Source of the DNA: Sulfurospirillaceae bacterium
GTDB taxonomy: Bacteria; Campylobacterota; Campylobacteria; Campylobacterales; Sulfurospirillaceae
Direction: 5' to 3'
Length of the DNA: 43,724 nt
NCBI GenBank assembly: GCA_028692875.1
Contig: JAQUWL010000018.1
Span: forward strand, 1-43,724
Shown here piece by piece: positions 1-8,359 of this stretch (the first letter of the stretch is position 1; every line of letters begins with the position of its first letter). Below the pieces are notes generated by a model. The model searched no databases. It had not been told where the DNA came from and saw only the letters and a program-made list of their open reading frames with translations. The translations under genes were made by a program, and so were the position numbers.

Positions 1-76
1 AATCAACCGCATTGTCAATATAGCCCTTGATAGAGTCTGTTAAGTCAAATTGTTTGCCTACTATACTTGTGTTCAT
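1..76 (-). CDS. hpf: Ribosome hibernation promoting factor (HPF/RaiA family), N-terminal part
   Basis: Only the first 25 codons lie in the window; the rest is beyond position 1. The reading begins MNTSIVGKQFDLTDSIKGYI, which is the start of the S30AE (HPF/YfiA) fold: a first beta strand, the G-x-x-F-x-L-T-D turn, then helix 1. These proteins bind the 30S decoding centre and drive inactive 70S or 100S ribosomes under stress. The ATG at 74-76 is preceded on the minus strand by a strong AAGGAGA-type ribosome binding site at about 80-88. The leader carries a perfect inverted repeat (93-111). The call rests on a short stretch, but the family start is characteristic. Confidence 0.75.
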   Translation of the reverse strand, partial: MNTSIVGKQFDLTDSIKGYIDNAVD

Positions 77-92
77 AGTATCTCCTTTCCTT

Positions 93-124
93 GTCTTAGT
101 TGACCTAAGACTTATCAAAGTATA
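93..124 (-). promoter_or_regulatory. hpf leader: inverted repeat and possible -10
   Basis: A perfect 7-bp inverted repeat (GTCTTAG at 93-99, CTAAGAC at 105-111, 5-bp spacer) lies immediately upstream of the hpf ribosome binding site. A -10-like TATACT on the minus strand covers 119-124, so the repeat would be in the 5' untranslated leader or just downstream of the start of transcription. It could be an operator or an RNA hairpin; the sequence alone does not decide. Confidence 0.4.
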
Positions 125-134
125 ACGAAAGGTT

Positions 135-162
135 GCTTAAAAAAATAGTCTTATTTTTAAGC
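135..162 (-). terminator. Terminator-like hairpin after the prepilin operon
   Basis: On the minus strand the arms GCTTAAAAATA and TATTTTTTTAAGC enclose a 4-nt loop, directly after the stop codon of the prepilin gene at 167. The stem is AT-rich, and one arm has two extra bases that would bulge. It separates the prepilin operon from hpf. Confidence 0.5.
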
Positions 163-166
163 TATT

Positions 167-607
167 TTATGGCTTTTGGATAGTGCGTCTGTGAAGGCGA
201 ATGGGCTCATTTGAGATAGCAGGATTGGTGCTTACAAGCGTGTCGATAATCACAGTTCTATTTGAGTCCGCAGTGGCTATATCACCACCAAGTTGTACAC
301 ATCCAGCAGGAAGTCCGCTACCGATATACATGATAGAGATATTGGCTTCATGCGTCCAATTTGCAAGCTCTGGATAATACAAATTGATACTATTTAGACA
401 ACCTGTAGTTGCATTGACTTCGTGTCCGCTACTTGCAAGAAGTGCGTATTCGGTGGCACTTTTTGCAAGTAGTTCTGCTTGAGATTTAAGGAAAATATCT
501 CCTGTTTGTTTTGCTGTTTGTGAGGACAATGCTATGGATAGTGCCGAGATGGTTGCCACCAAAATCAAAAAAACCATCGCCGTAATGAGTGAAAAACCTT
601 TTCGCAT
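167..607 (-). CDS. Prepilin-like protein (PilX/GspK/MshP-like), lacks Glu5
   Basis: A 146-residue protein with a type IV prepilin leader: a short basic MRKG followed by FSLITAMVFLILVATISALS, the site where prepilin peptidase would cut after Gly4. The mature protein has Thr rather than Glu at position 5, a feature of minor pseudopilins of the GspK/PilX class that sit at the pilus tip. The hydrophobic helix is followed by an about 100-residue periplasmic domain with a likely Cys pair. It is the last gene of the prepilin operon, and its ATG overlaps the previous stop (TAATG at 605-609), implying translational coupling. Probable role: minor pilin in a type IV pilus or MSHA-like system. The subtype is inferred from gene position and the missing Glu5, not from clear domain similarity. 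Confidence 0.7.
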   Translation of the reverse strand: MRKGFSLITAMVFLILVATISALSIALSSQTAKQTGDIFLKSQAELLAKSATEYALLASSGHEVNATTGCLNSINLYYPELANWTHEANISIMYIGSGLPAGCVQLGGDIATADSNRTVIIDTLVSTNPAISNEPIRLHRRTIQKP

Positions 608-1530
608 TAGTAGACCACCTTTTCTTTACAAAACGAAAAATCAGAATCCGTCGCAGTGTTGAAATTGCTACGATTTGCATCACTAATGCAGAGTTTTAGA
701 CGAATCGTATCGCCTATTTGGGTAAAGCGAAAAGTACTGACATGTTCTGCCAAAATAGATGTTGTGCCATCATTGAAAGTTTCATTTTCCCAAGGCTGGT
801 AGTTATAAACAAGTGTCAAGTTAAAATCATCTGCACCACCAACAGGAACGATAGCGTAAGCACTCCATGCAAGGTTGTATTGCTCGTAAATCTCATTTAT
901 ATCGACATTTGCGGTTGGCTCTATAAACTCCAGCACATCTACGCCGTTTAGCTGAACTGCATGTGTATAGTTGCCATCTGCACCACTCCAGCCGTATTGA
1001 GCGATGTCGTAAGAGCTTTTGCCTTTAAAGATGAGTGCGGGGCTTTGAGCTCCAGCGTTGAGTGATACAGCTCCATCCGAGAGTGCATTGATAGTATTTT
1101 CAGCAAAATCTAGTCTGCTTCCTGGTGTGCTTATGCGAGGAGGCACAGCAGTCCTATCCGTGTTGGCACTATCCAAATCCACAAATCCGCTCCATCCAGG
1201 AAGTCCATTTTCTCCTAAAAACCCGTCATTGTCTTTGCCTATCCACTCAAGTATCTGATAGGTTGCATCTGCGTTTGGAAGCGGAACGTAGTGCAAGATG
1301 TTTCCATCGTTTATCCTGCCTATAACACTATCTTTTATGCGATGTTGAAGGCGGTTGGCTATTTGGTCAAGAACAAGTTCTGTTTGGGATTGAAGACGCT
1401 CAATCGAGCGAGCTTTCATATAGTTTTCATATAGTTTAACGATGATATCCGCACCTATACTTGCAACTATGCCAAGTACGACGATAACCATCACTAGCTC
1501 TATCATTGTAAATGCTTTTTTCATTACCAT
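607..1530 (-). CDS. Prepilin-like protein (PilW/GspJ/MshO-like)
   Basis: A 307-residue protein with a clear class III prepilin signal: MKKA then FTMIELVMVIVVLGIVASIG, with Glu5 of the mature sequence and the usual hydrophobic helix. The processed residue before the cut is Ala rather than Gly, which prepilin peptidases tolerate. The long C-terminal domain (residues about 40-307) is rich in Asn, Asp and Gly, as in PilW/GspJ-type minor pilins. The annotated start gives MVMKK; the internal ATG two codons later would leave the leader intact. The start overlaps the end of the preceding prepilin gene by 7 bp and the stop overlaps the next ATG, so all three prepilin genes are coupled. Confidence 0.75.
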   Translation of the reverse strand: MVMKKAFTMIELVMVIVVLGIVASIGADIIVKLYENYMKARSIERLQSQTELVLDQIANRLQHRIKDSVIGRINDGNILHYVPLPNADATYQILEWIGKDNDGFLGENGLPGWSGFVDLDSANTDRTAVPPRISTPGSRLDFAENTINALSDGAVSLNAGAQSPALIFKGKSSYDIAQYGWSGADGNYTHAVQLNGVDVLEFIEPTANVDINEIYEQYNLAWSAYAIVPVGGADDFNLTLVYNYQPWENETFNDGTTSILAEHVSTFRFTQIGDTIRLKLCISDANRSNFNTATDSDFSFCKEKVVY

Positions 1531-2207
1531 GCCCCCTCTCGCTTCAAGAGTTCACTCTCTCCGATGTTGCAACTGTATGCTCTAAGAACAAAGTTGCTTG
1601 CGTTGAGAGCAGGGTTTGTTGCGTTAACTTCCACCATTTTGATATTTGTTCGAGTACCCGCATTTACAGTGCCCAAAACAAAGTTGGTAATATTGTTGTC
1701 GCCATAGTTTGCATAAGCGTCCGATACGTATACCACTGTTGGTGTAAGTGATAGGTCTGAAAATTTATAATCAAAACCAGTATCTGCTGCTTCTGTATTT
1801 GCAAAAAGTGTTTGGGCGACATTGTGAAAATCGTCTATGTCATCCAAGTCTCCGCCATCAGCACCTAAAACAGTGCTGGAGGTGGCGAGGTTTGGAAAAA
1901 ACTTTCTTCGTTTGTCAGCGTTTACATGACCCGCTCTTTGAGTGGTGTTTACCTCTACATTTAGCTCCGCATCGCCAGTTGTAACCAAAACAGCACTTCT
2001 GTCGTTTTGAAGTGAGTTCTCATCCCACTCGTACGTCAATATATCGCCTATTTTGGTACGTGTTGCCAAGATAGCTTCTTGCTCCATCGCAAACTCAAGA
2101 TTGCTTTGGGTTTGAGTAAGCATCAAAGGTAGTGCCATAACAGCGATACCCATAACGACGATAGCCACGATGAGTTCTAGCAATGAAGAGCCGTTTCGCA
2201 TTACCAT
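1524..2207 (-). CDS. Prepilin-like protein (PilV/GspI/MshD-like)
   Basis: A 227-residue prepilin-like protein. The N-terminus MVMRNG precedes SSLLELIVAIVVMGIAVMAL, so cleavage after Gly would leave Glu at mature position 5, the residue needed for assembly into a pilus helix. The remaining about 190 residues form a periplasmic domain with no motif I recognise. It overlaps the 3' end of the giant secreted protein gene by 7 bp and the next prepilin gene by 7 bp. The likely role is as a minor pilin initiating or decorating a type IV-like pilus; assignment to PilV/GspI is by size and order only. Confidence 0.72.
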   Translation of the reverse strand: MVMRNGSSLLELIVAIVVMGIAVMALPLMLTQTQSNLEFAMEQEAILATRTKIGDILTYEWDENSLQNDRSAVLVTTGDAELNVEVNTTQRAGHVNADKRRKFFPNLATSSTVLGADGGDLDDIDDFHNVAQTLFANTEAADTGFDYKFSDLSLTPTVVYVSDAYANYGDNNITNFVLGTVNAGTRTNIKMVEVNATNPALNASNFVLRAYSCNIGESELLKREGAW

Positions 2208-5200
2208 TCCAACCTTCTGTTGCTTCGTTTTGATACGCTAGTGTTTGTATCGTCAATCGTTTGTCCTAGCTTGCCTTGTCCTGCCCAGTTTCCACTTTGT
2301 ATAAATTCAACCGTAAAATCATTGGTTGTCGCAAGCGGGTTGAATTGATTGAAAAGTAGATACTGTGCTGATGGTGTCATTTCAATCCTGTCGACATATG
2401 GCAAGGTTGGCGCATGTACGATCTGACTTTCGCTACCTGTTGTGATTACTGCCGTTGTTGATGTGTTGGCTCCACCACCTGCTCCAAATTCAACCAATGC
2501 TCTTGAGTTAAATGTTTGCACACTTCCTTCATTGAGCAATGTATGAAGAGTGTTTCTGTACCAATAGATGGAATCAATACTTTCTTGTGCTCCAGTAAAA
2601 TTTAGAGGAGTGTTTGTACTACAGTTTCTACAATACACTTCATAATATACTGTAGCAGTGCCTTCGTTTCCTTGAAAACGATAATCTGGCGCATGAACTC
2701 GACCATAATAGTGCGTCAAATTAGCATCAATCATCGTTAGATTGCCCTCTGTTGTATGATTATTCTTTAAATCTGCCTGCATCGTGCAATCTGCCGTTTT
2801 GTTGCTACATGTAGAGTTCAAATCGTTATATGAAACGATAATAGGATTTATCATAGTTGATATATTTCTATCAAAGTTGATGTTCAAGTCTATTCTCGTT
2901 GCACCATTCATTGTTTTTGTAAAATCTGCTTGAGGGATAACAATAGAGGTGTTTATGTCTCCTGGATTGTTTAAAGTCGGTGGAATTGTATCAATAATAT
3001 CATTGCTAGCGTTTCTATCAAAAAGGCGATATTGGTATGCTATCTCAGGAGTTCTTGAGAAGTTATGGTCAAGTGAAATATTGATATCTTTGGCAAAACA
3101 GTTTGTCACAAAGTTGGTTGTTGCTACATTGTTAAATCCCGCAGCAAAGATATCTCCTCTGAAGTGCATTGAGTGGTTTATATCCGCACTGTTGTTGATA
3201 TCGTTCATATATAGCCAGCCGTTATTGAAATTTATGTTTTGTGCAACCCCAAAAGATGGTGTAACTAGGTTCATAAATTTGTATGGATGTACAGTAACAT
3301 TGTAGTCACGGTATTTTAGATTTGAATCAAGATTGTTATGGTTATTTGAGGTAATGATACATCCATTTATGTTGGCAAGATTTGCTCCAGAGATAGAAGG
3401 AAGTGTTGCTGTTTGCTGAACGATTGAGCTATTTGATAGACAATCAAGCGCATTGCCAGAGCCTACAAAATAGTTTGTTACATTTGTGTATGAGCCATTT
3501 ATAAATGCACTTTTATGATGTGTCATCCTTGCTGGGTCATAGTCTACTACATTCCACTCTTTGTCTATCATTCCAAGCATATACTCTCCAACATTGCTAA
3601 TGTTTGCCTCTCCTGAAACAGTGCCATTTATCATGCTAAAAAGCAATGCTTTGCTGGTTAAATCATTACATGTGGCTGTTGGATTTATTATTGTAAGTGG
3701 TGGCGACCAGTTAAAAGAAATATTTCTATCATTTGTTAAAATCGGAGAGAAAAATGCGGTATAGCCAGAAGTTTTGTTATTGTCGTCGTGGTTGGTTGCG
3801 TTGATGTCAAATCTATAATCATACCCAGAGGCGATATTGACTTTTGCTGTATTTGGCGTGATAACGCCTGTTCTATCGTCCGCAAAACGACTTTGTTTTG
3901 TTTTGTCAGTTTGGTTTTGGTCTGTCAGCTTGATGTTAAAGCTTTCTGGTCTTGTCGCAAAGTTGTCGCGAGAACAGATGTTTATTGTGCTATAGCCCAA
4001 AATACACTCATGGCATGTGCTAAGAGTAAAAAAATCAACACCCGTTGTTCCTGCATTTCCACAAGCCACGGCAACTTGCATGGTTGTGCCATTGTTGTTA
4101 TGACCATAAGGAAACATTCGTACAGGCTGTTTGCATGTGCCGTAATCTTGTATAAGATTTGTAAAGTTAAGCATTTTATACTTGCCATTTGCTAATTTCT
4201 GATATTGGATAATACTGTCGTTTCCATCATTTCCAACATTTACTTGAATTCTAAAAGCAGTATTTTGGCGAGCTTCATCAAAATAATCTTTTTTGTTTTT
4301 TATTGAGATAGAACCCTCGGTAATGGCAGTTTGAAGTGCTGTTTCAAAATCCACTTGTGATTTTGCACCACTTGCGTCCATAAAAGGAACCCAAAATTTT
4401 TCGCTGATAGCACTGGAGGGCTCATCACAACTAGCTTTTGTGCTATGAAATTTTCCAGCATCTATAAGCTCAACTCCTACAACAGTAGATATGTTCATCT
4501 CTCTTATGTATGGAACTGGCGTACTATTGGCGTCATGTGCGGTTATCCAAAACTCTCCTGGTCTTCGTACAACTTGTGTGGGAATATTAAATTTTGGATA
4601 AGTGTCAGAACTATTGTAAATGCCTTTTGCGGAGACGTTAAAAATACCCCATTCTGGTTCGTATTTTTTGTTGTCGCCAGAACACATCGGTAGTTTTGTG
4701 CTTCCAATGTTGTGTGTATATGGAAGCGAGCCACCAGTCGAGAGAACAAGTGTATAGCTTATGTTTGCATCAAGTACCATGTCGATATTGCCAATGGATT
4801 GAGGTGTTAGAGCATAGTAGGTGTAAAAATACTCTTTTCCATAAATATTGCCGTGCGAAATATTTGATATATAAGAATCACTAACACTTAAGCTTGTGTC
4901 GGGAACATGTACTGGGATAACCTCGTTTGGATGTGTAAGATAGACACTGTTTCTCTTGTAAATAGCTTGAGATGTGTTGATGTCTTTTATATTTAAAATC
5001 AAATTTTGTGCTTGAACGTCAGAGTCTTCTTCGTTTCTAATGTATAGAGTTACGTTGATATCGTCTGTTGGTGTTATTGTTCCTGTTATGCGTGGTTGTG
5101 AAGAGCCGTTATTGTCTGCTGTAAAATATCTTCCATTTTGTGAATAGGCGTAGTCATAGCAAAATTTTGGATCGTATAGTTCTGTTGAAAAGGCTATAAC

Positions 5201-6424
5201 TCCAGGGGTCGATTGGTCGCCGTTACTGTTGCTAAATGTAGCTTCTAACTTTATCGAGGTTGTTGTTTGTCTGTTTGTCATATAAGAAGATACATCGTAG
5301 ATATCCAAATCCATTCCAGGGTAGTATGTGATGGCACCGTTGAGTGCAACGCCCTTATCTGAAACTGTGCCATTAAATGGATTGTTTACTGGATTTAATC
5401 CATTGGAAACAGCTGTGTAGGTGTAGCTATTGTTTGCATTTTGTATGTAAAATGCATCTCTTTCTATCTTTTTTTCTCCACCTGAAGCATAAAAAAGCAT
5501 CTGAGAATTTACAGAATTGCTATTTGGAGTGAGAAAATTAGTTATAGGAACAGTTACGTTAAAGATTTCATATCCTGCTATTGGCAATGGAAACATCGCA
5601 TCAAAACCGTGATTTACTTGAATATTTTTTAATTTTGCAGTTACTGGAATATTATTATCAGGATATTTGTAGACAACAACCAAAGACCAGTTTCCCCAAA
5701 AACCAATTTTTAAACCATTGTACTCAGCTCCAGGCCCTAAATAAAAATAGGAGTACCAATCAGCTCCATTGTTGGCTTTTATGTTTCCAACGGTTACTGA
5801 CTGAGAAACACCAGCCACAAGATGGCTTTTGAGAAGTGTCGTGACATTTTTAAAGCCTTGATAAAAAGAGCGATATCCTCCGCCATTTCCTGTTCCGTCT
5901 CCCCAAAAATCGTGATACCAAACAGTATCTGCTGTTATGGCACTTGAATTTCCATCTGGCCATATTGCATTGATTTGATTTCTGTTCGCAATCATAGTTG
6001 ATGTGCCGTAGTTTGCAGCGTTAGTTCCAGCAATATGTCCTTGCCAGTAAAGCCCAGCCCAAATAATCTCATTTGAAGAGACGCCAGATGGGAGTGTTAG
6101 TGTTGCTGAGGCTGAATTTAGTGCGATGGATGCAGCTTCGTTTTTATATATAAGGTTCGAGTCGTATAGATATCCCGTGTAGTTGTTGTTGCATGCTCCA
6201 CCATTGTTTTCACAAAGAACTGAGTTTCCAGTCGCAATAAAATCTCCATAAAGATTGAGGGAATTTCCAGAGGGAAGTGCTGAAACAAATGGATTTTGAT
6301 GACTTAAACTGCTACCTTTGCCAAAAGCTAAAGTTGTAAAAAAAAGAGCAAAAACAACAACAAAAGCAAAAGGAGACAGGTTACTTTTTAAATTGGTTTT
6401 AAATTGATTTAGTAAGCTATACAT
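2201..6424 (-). CDS. Giant secreted protein at head of prepilin operon (possible pilus-associated adhesin)
   Basis: A 1407-residue protein with a long N-terminal signal region (about residues 17-36, PFAFVVVFALFFTTLAFG) and no later membrane span that I can see. The rest is rich in Asn, Thr, Ser and Asp, with scattered Cys pairs and beta-strand-like segments, as in extracellular adhesins. No catalytic motif is visible. Size and partners recall the large tip or surface proteins encoded with minor pilins (PilY1 with PilV/W/X, MshQ with MshO/P). That comparison is by architecture; I do not recognise the domain. The start codon lies inside a TACATGTA word (6420-6427), and a purine-rich AAAGGGGGC follows the upstream hepT stop by a few bases. 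The gene is only 33 bp from hepT, so it may be read from upstream. Confidence 0.65.
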   Translation of the reverse strand: MYSLLNQFKTNLKSNLSPFAFVVVFALFFTTLAFGKGSSLSHQNPFVSALPSGNSLNLYGDFIATGNSVLCENNGGACNNNYTGYLYDSNLIYKNEAASIALNSASATLTLPSGVSSNEIIWAGLYWQGHIAGTNAANYGTSTMIANRNQINAIWPDGNSSAITADTVWYHDFWGDGTGNGGGYRSFYQGFKNVTTLLKSHLVAGVSQSVTVGNIKANNGADWYSYFYLGPGAEYNGLKIGFWGNWSLVVVYKYPDNNIPVTAKLKNIQVNHGFDAMFPLPIAGYEIFNVTVPITNFLTPNSNSVNSQMLFYASGGEKKIERDAFYIQNANNSYTYTAVSNGLNPVNNPFNGTVSDKGVALNGAITYYPGMDLDIYDVSSYMTNRQTTTSIKLEATFSNSNGDQSTPGVIAFSTELYDPKFCYDYAYSQNGRYFTADNNGSSQPRITGTITPTDDINVTLYIRNEEDSDVQAQNLILNIKDINTSQAIYKRNSVYLTHPNEVIPVHVPDTSLSVSDSYISNISHGNIYGKEYFYTYYALTPQSIGNIDMVLDANISYTLVLSTGGSLPYTHNIGSTKLPMCSGDNKKYEPEWGIFNVSAKGIYNSSDTYPKFNIPTQVVRRPGEFWITAHDANSTPVPYIREMNISTVVGVELIDAGKFHSTKASCDEPSSAISEKFWVPFMDASGAKSQVDFETALQTAITEGSISIKNKKDYFDEARQNTAFRIQVNVGNDGNDSIIQYQKLANGKYKMLNFTNLIQDYGTCKQPVRMFPYGHNNNGTTMQVAVACGNAGTTGVDFFTLSTCHECILGYSTINICSRDNFATRPESFNIKLTDQNQTDKTKQSRFADDRTGVITPNTAKVNIASGYDYRFDINATNHDDNNKTSGYTAFFSPILTNDRNISFNWSPPLTIINPTATCNDLTSKALLFSMINGTVSGEANISNVGEYMLGMIDKEWNVVDYDPARMTHHKSAFINGSYTNVTNYFVGSGNALDCLSNSSIVQQTATLPSISGANLANINGCIITSNNHNNLDSNLKYRDYNVTVHPYKFMNLVTPSFGVAQNINFNNGWLYMNDINNSADINHSMHFRGDIFAAGFNNVATTNFVTNCFAKDINISLDHNFSRTPEIAYQYRLFDRNASNDIIDTIPPTLNNPGDINTSIVIPQADFTKTMNGATRIDLNINFDRNISTMINPIIVSYNDLNSTCSNKTADCTMQADLKNNHTTEGNLTMIDANLTHYYGRVHAPDYRFQGNEGTATVYYEVYCRNCSTNTPLNFTGAQESIDSIYWYRNTLHTLLNEGSVQTFNSRALVEFGAGGGANTSTTAVITTGSESQIVHAPTLPYVDRIEMTPSAQYLLFNQFNPLATTNDFTVEFIQSGNWAGQGKLGQTIDDTNTSVSKRSNRRLEW

Positions 6425-6457
6425 GTAAGCCCCCTTTTGGTTTTCCCATTTTTTCCG

Positions 6458-6799
6458 TTAATTCTTAGTTTCTAAAGATTTAACAGCTGTAATTAGAGCT
6501 TCTAACTCTAATTGTGTTAAGTCCCAAATTATTTTAGAATCGACCCCAAAATACTCATGAATAATAAAATTTCTAAAATCTTTTATCATCCTCCAGGGAT
6601 ATTTTGGATTTTCTTCTTCCAGTAATTCTATCACATGTGAAACAGCTTCTCCTATGATAATATATTCTCGAATTGTTGCACTGTATGTTTTTCTATCGTT
6701 GCAAAATGTTTCAAAATCCATATCGCTAACAAATTCTTGAATAGCACAAGCTGAATCGAGAATATCATCTAAATAAAGTTTCGCATCTCTTTTAGGCAT
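6458..6799 (-). CDS. hepT: HepT-like HEPN ribonuclease toxin
   Basis: A 113-residue all-alpha protein of the HepT/DUF86 family. The HEPN ribonuclease motif R-X4-H-X-Y is intact: Arg76, His81 and Tyr83 in RNFIIHEYFG. Known HepT toxins cleave RNA and are silenced when the partner MntA adds AMP groups to the Tyr of this motif. The gene overlaps mntA by 8 bp, with the antitoxin gene first, and follows fliW in the same direction. The toxin-antitoxin role follows from family knowledge. With all active residues present, nothing suggests decay. Confidence 0.85.
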   Translation of the reverse strand: MPKRDAKLYLDDILDSACAIQEFVSDMDFETFCNDRKTYSATIREYIIIGEAVSHVIELLEEENPKYPWRMIKDFRNFIIHEYFGVDSKIIWDLTQLELEALITAVKSLETKN

Positions 6800-7082
6800 A
6801 AATAATTTCTTGTTGTATATATTTTCTAGCTACCGGTTTAAGATGACTTTCTATTCCTAAATCGACATTTTTATGAAGATGGTCTTCAATAAAATACTTT
6901 AAGCCAAAAAAACTTCTAAATTTATTACTACTTTCTATTTCTACTGCTATATCTATGTCGCTATCGTCGCGTTGTTCGTTTCTTGCATAACTACCAAATA
7001 GACCTATTTTTGTTACACCATATTTTTCTTGAATCTCTTGTTTATGTTGTTTTAAAAAGTCTAAAATCATAGTTTTTGTCAT
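6792..7082 (-). CDS. mntA: MntA-like minimal nucleotidyltransferase antitoxin
   Basis: A 96-residue minimal nucleotidyltransferase. The signature GS-X10-D-X-D is complete: Gly30-Ser31 and Asp42/Asp44 in GSYARNEQRDDSDIDIAVE, with a further acidic residue near NVDLGIE as the third metal ligand. Proteins of this type adenylylate HepT and neutralise it. It starts 3 bp after the fliW stop and overlaps hepT by 8 bp, so the pair is translated together. The TA cassette appears inserted just downstream of fliW. Function by family; not distinguishable from other MNT-domain proteins except through its HEPN neighbour. Confidence 0.85.
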   Translation of the reverse strand: MTKTMILDFLKQHKQEIQEKYGVTKIGLFGSYARNEQRDDSDIDIAVEIESSNKFRSFFGLKYFIEDHLHKNVDLGIESHLKPVARKYIQQEIIYA

Positions 7083-7085
7083 TTT

Positions 7086-7472
7086 TTATTCTTTGTTCAA
7101 ATAATTTGAAATATTCTCCATTAAACCAAAATCAGCATACTTTCCACTGTCTAAAATAACTTGAGCCACGGTGCCGTTGTCTGTGTTGAAAATCAGAGGG
7201 GCTATAAAGTTAACAGTCGATGCTTCAATAGGGGTTGCAATAATCATGATGTTAAGGATGAGAATATTCGTTTTTTCATTAATCTCCAAAAGAGCTTTAA
7301 AATATTCTGGGATTTCAAAGGCATAATTGCGAATCATGAAAGGGTTGATGAGTGTAAAGGTTGTACTGTCTGATTTGGAGACCAATCTTACAAAAAATTC
7401 ATCAATCTTTTCAACTTCAACCTCTTTTATAGCTTCAAATCCTAGGATGGGTGTCTTCACGCTGAAAACCAT
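7086..7472 (-). CDS. fliW: Flagellar assembly factor FliW
   Basis: A 128-residue protein matching epsilonproteobacterial FliW: the N-terminal VKTPILGFE segment, the FTLINPF strand in the middle, and the NFIAPLIFN motif near residue 90. FliW binds flagellin and relieves CsrA repression of flagellin translation, coupling export to synthesis. No csrA is adjacent. The ATG at 7470-7472 follows an AAAGGA site on the minus strand. It is the first gene of the minus-strand run that continues into mntA-hepT, and is divergent from bamD. Confidence 0.88.
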   Translation of the reverse strand: MVFSVKTPILGFEAIKEVEVEKIDEFFVRLVSKSDSTTFTLINPFMIRNYAFEIPEYFKALLEINEKTNILILNIMIIATPIEASTVNFIAPLIFNTDNGTVAQVILDSGKYADFGLMENISNYLNKE

Positions 7473-7507
7473 AATATTCCTTTAATATTTAATATGTTTT
7501 ATACAGT

Positions 7508-7513
7508 ATTGTA
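7508..7513 (-). promoter_or_regulatory. Putative -10 element for fliW
   Basis: TACAAT on the minus strand about 35 bp upstream of the fliW ATG, in the 172-bp divergent region with bamD. There is no convincing -35 hexamer, as is usual for Campylobacterota sigma-70 promoters. Confidence 0.35.
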
Positions 7514-7608
7514 GCATTTTGTCTATAAAATGCAATAAAGTATACACTTACTAAATCGACATAAAACTAAAAAAATGGAATTTTATTTTCTGATAACAAA
7601 AAAGAAGA

Positions 7609-7614
7609 TACAAT
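7609..7614 (+). promoter_or_regulatory. Putative -10 element for bamD
   Basis: GATACAAT on the plus strand about 30 bp before the bamD ATG, followed by an AAGGAA ribosome binding site at 7632-7637. A T-rich stretch sits upstream (7580-7590) rather than a clear -35. Confidence 0.4.
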
Positions 7615-7644
7615 AACTCTTTTAACAAATTAAGGAAATTCTTG

Positions 7645-8289
7645 ATGAAGATTGTTCAAATTTTGGCTACGTTTATTTTATTGGCTTTGATTGGCGGTTG
7701 CTCCACGAAAGAAGTAGAAGTCTACAACAAGCCAGATATCTATTGGTATGAGCAGATAGCAAAAGAGCTTAAAAATCAAGACTTAGAAAAAGCAGATGAT
7801 TATTACACCTCCTTGTCAAGCGAACACGTTGAGTCGCCATTGCTTAAGGAAGCGATGATAGTTCTCGCAAATGCTCACATGCAAGATGAAGAGTACATCT
7901 TGGCAAATTTTTATCTTGATGAGTATATCAAGCGATACGGCAACAAGGAAAATATAGAACATGCAAGATTTTTGAAATTGATGGCAAATTTTAATGCGTT
8001 TCCAAATCCAAATAGAAATCAACAGTTATTGATTGATACTATTGAGCAGACAAAAGAGTTTATGAAAAAATATCCAACATCAAAATACCGTCCGATAATA
8101 GACACAATGCTTGTTAAGATGAGGCTAGGAGAGTATTTTTTGGATAAAAATATTGCGGAGTTGTATGCTAGAACAGACAAGGCAAAATCCGCCAAAATAT
8201 ACAAAGACAAACTGAAAAAATCATCCCTTAAAGATGCAGATATGGTGGAGCCAGATATACCTTGGTATCGCTCTTGGTTTGAAAAATAA
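7645..8289 (+). CDS. bamD: Outer membrane assembly lipoprotein BamD
   Basis: A 214-residue lipoprotein: signal sequence MKIVQILATFILLALIGGC with lipobox IGGC (Cys19), then TPR-like helices typical of BamD/YfiO (DDYYTSLSSEHVESP, LANFYLDEYIKRYG, AEHAR-type pairs). It acts at the outer membrane in beta-barrel insertion with BamA. An in-frame TTG one codon earlier could start it, but ATG at 7645 sits 7 bp after AAGGAA and was preferred. It lies before lon, an order I recall from other Campylobacterota; a hairpin lies between the two. Confidence 0.88.
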   Translation: MKIVQILATFILLALIGGCSTKEVEVYNKPDIYWYEQIAKELKNQDLEKADDYYTSLSSEHVESPLLKEAMIVLANAHMQDEEYILANFYLDEYIKRYGNKENIEHARFLKLMANFNAFPNPNRNQQLLIDTIEQTKEFMKKYPTSKYRPIIDTMLVKMRLGEYFLDKNIAELYARTDKAKSAKIYKDKLKKSSLKDADMVEPDIPWYRSWFEK

Positions 8290-8306
8290 AAATCCAATTT
8301 AACATT

Positions 8307-8327
8307 AAGGCGGAGATACCCCGCCTT
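8307..8327 (+). terminator. Hairpin between bamD and lon
   Basis: Arms AAGGCGG (8307-8313) and CCGCCTT (8321-8327) with a 7-nt loop, followed by TTCT and then a TACATGTA word (8330-8337). The T-tract is short, so termination may be partial, allowing some bamD-lon read-through. Confidence 0.55.
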
Positions 8328-8359
8328 TCTACATGTAACAATTATCACGGAGATTTACT

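Noticed and set aside
3788-4195. A 135-codon plus-strand open frame within the giant secreted protein gene
   Set aside because: Antisense shadow; Cys-rich composition without pattern, and the minus-strand frame is continuous for 1407 codons with a signal peptide.
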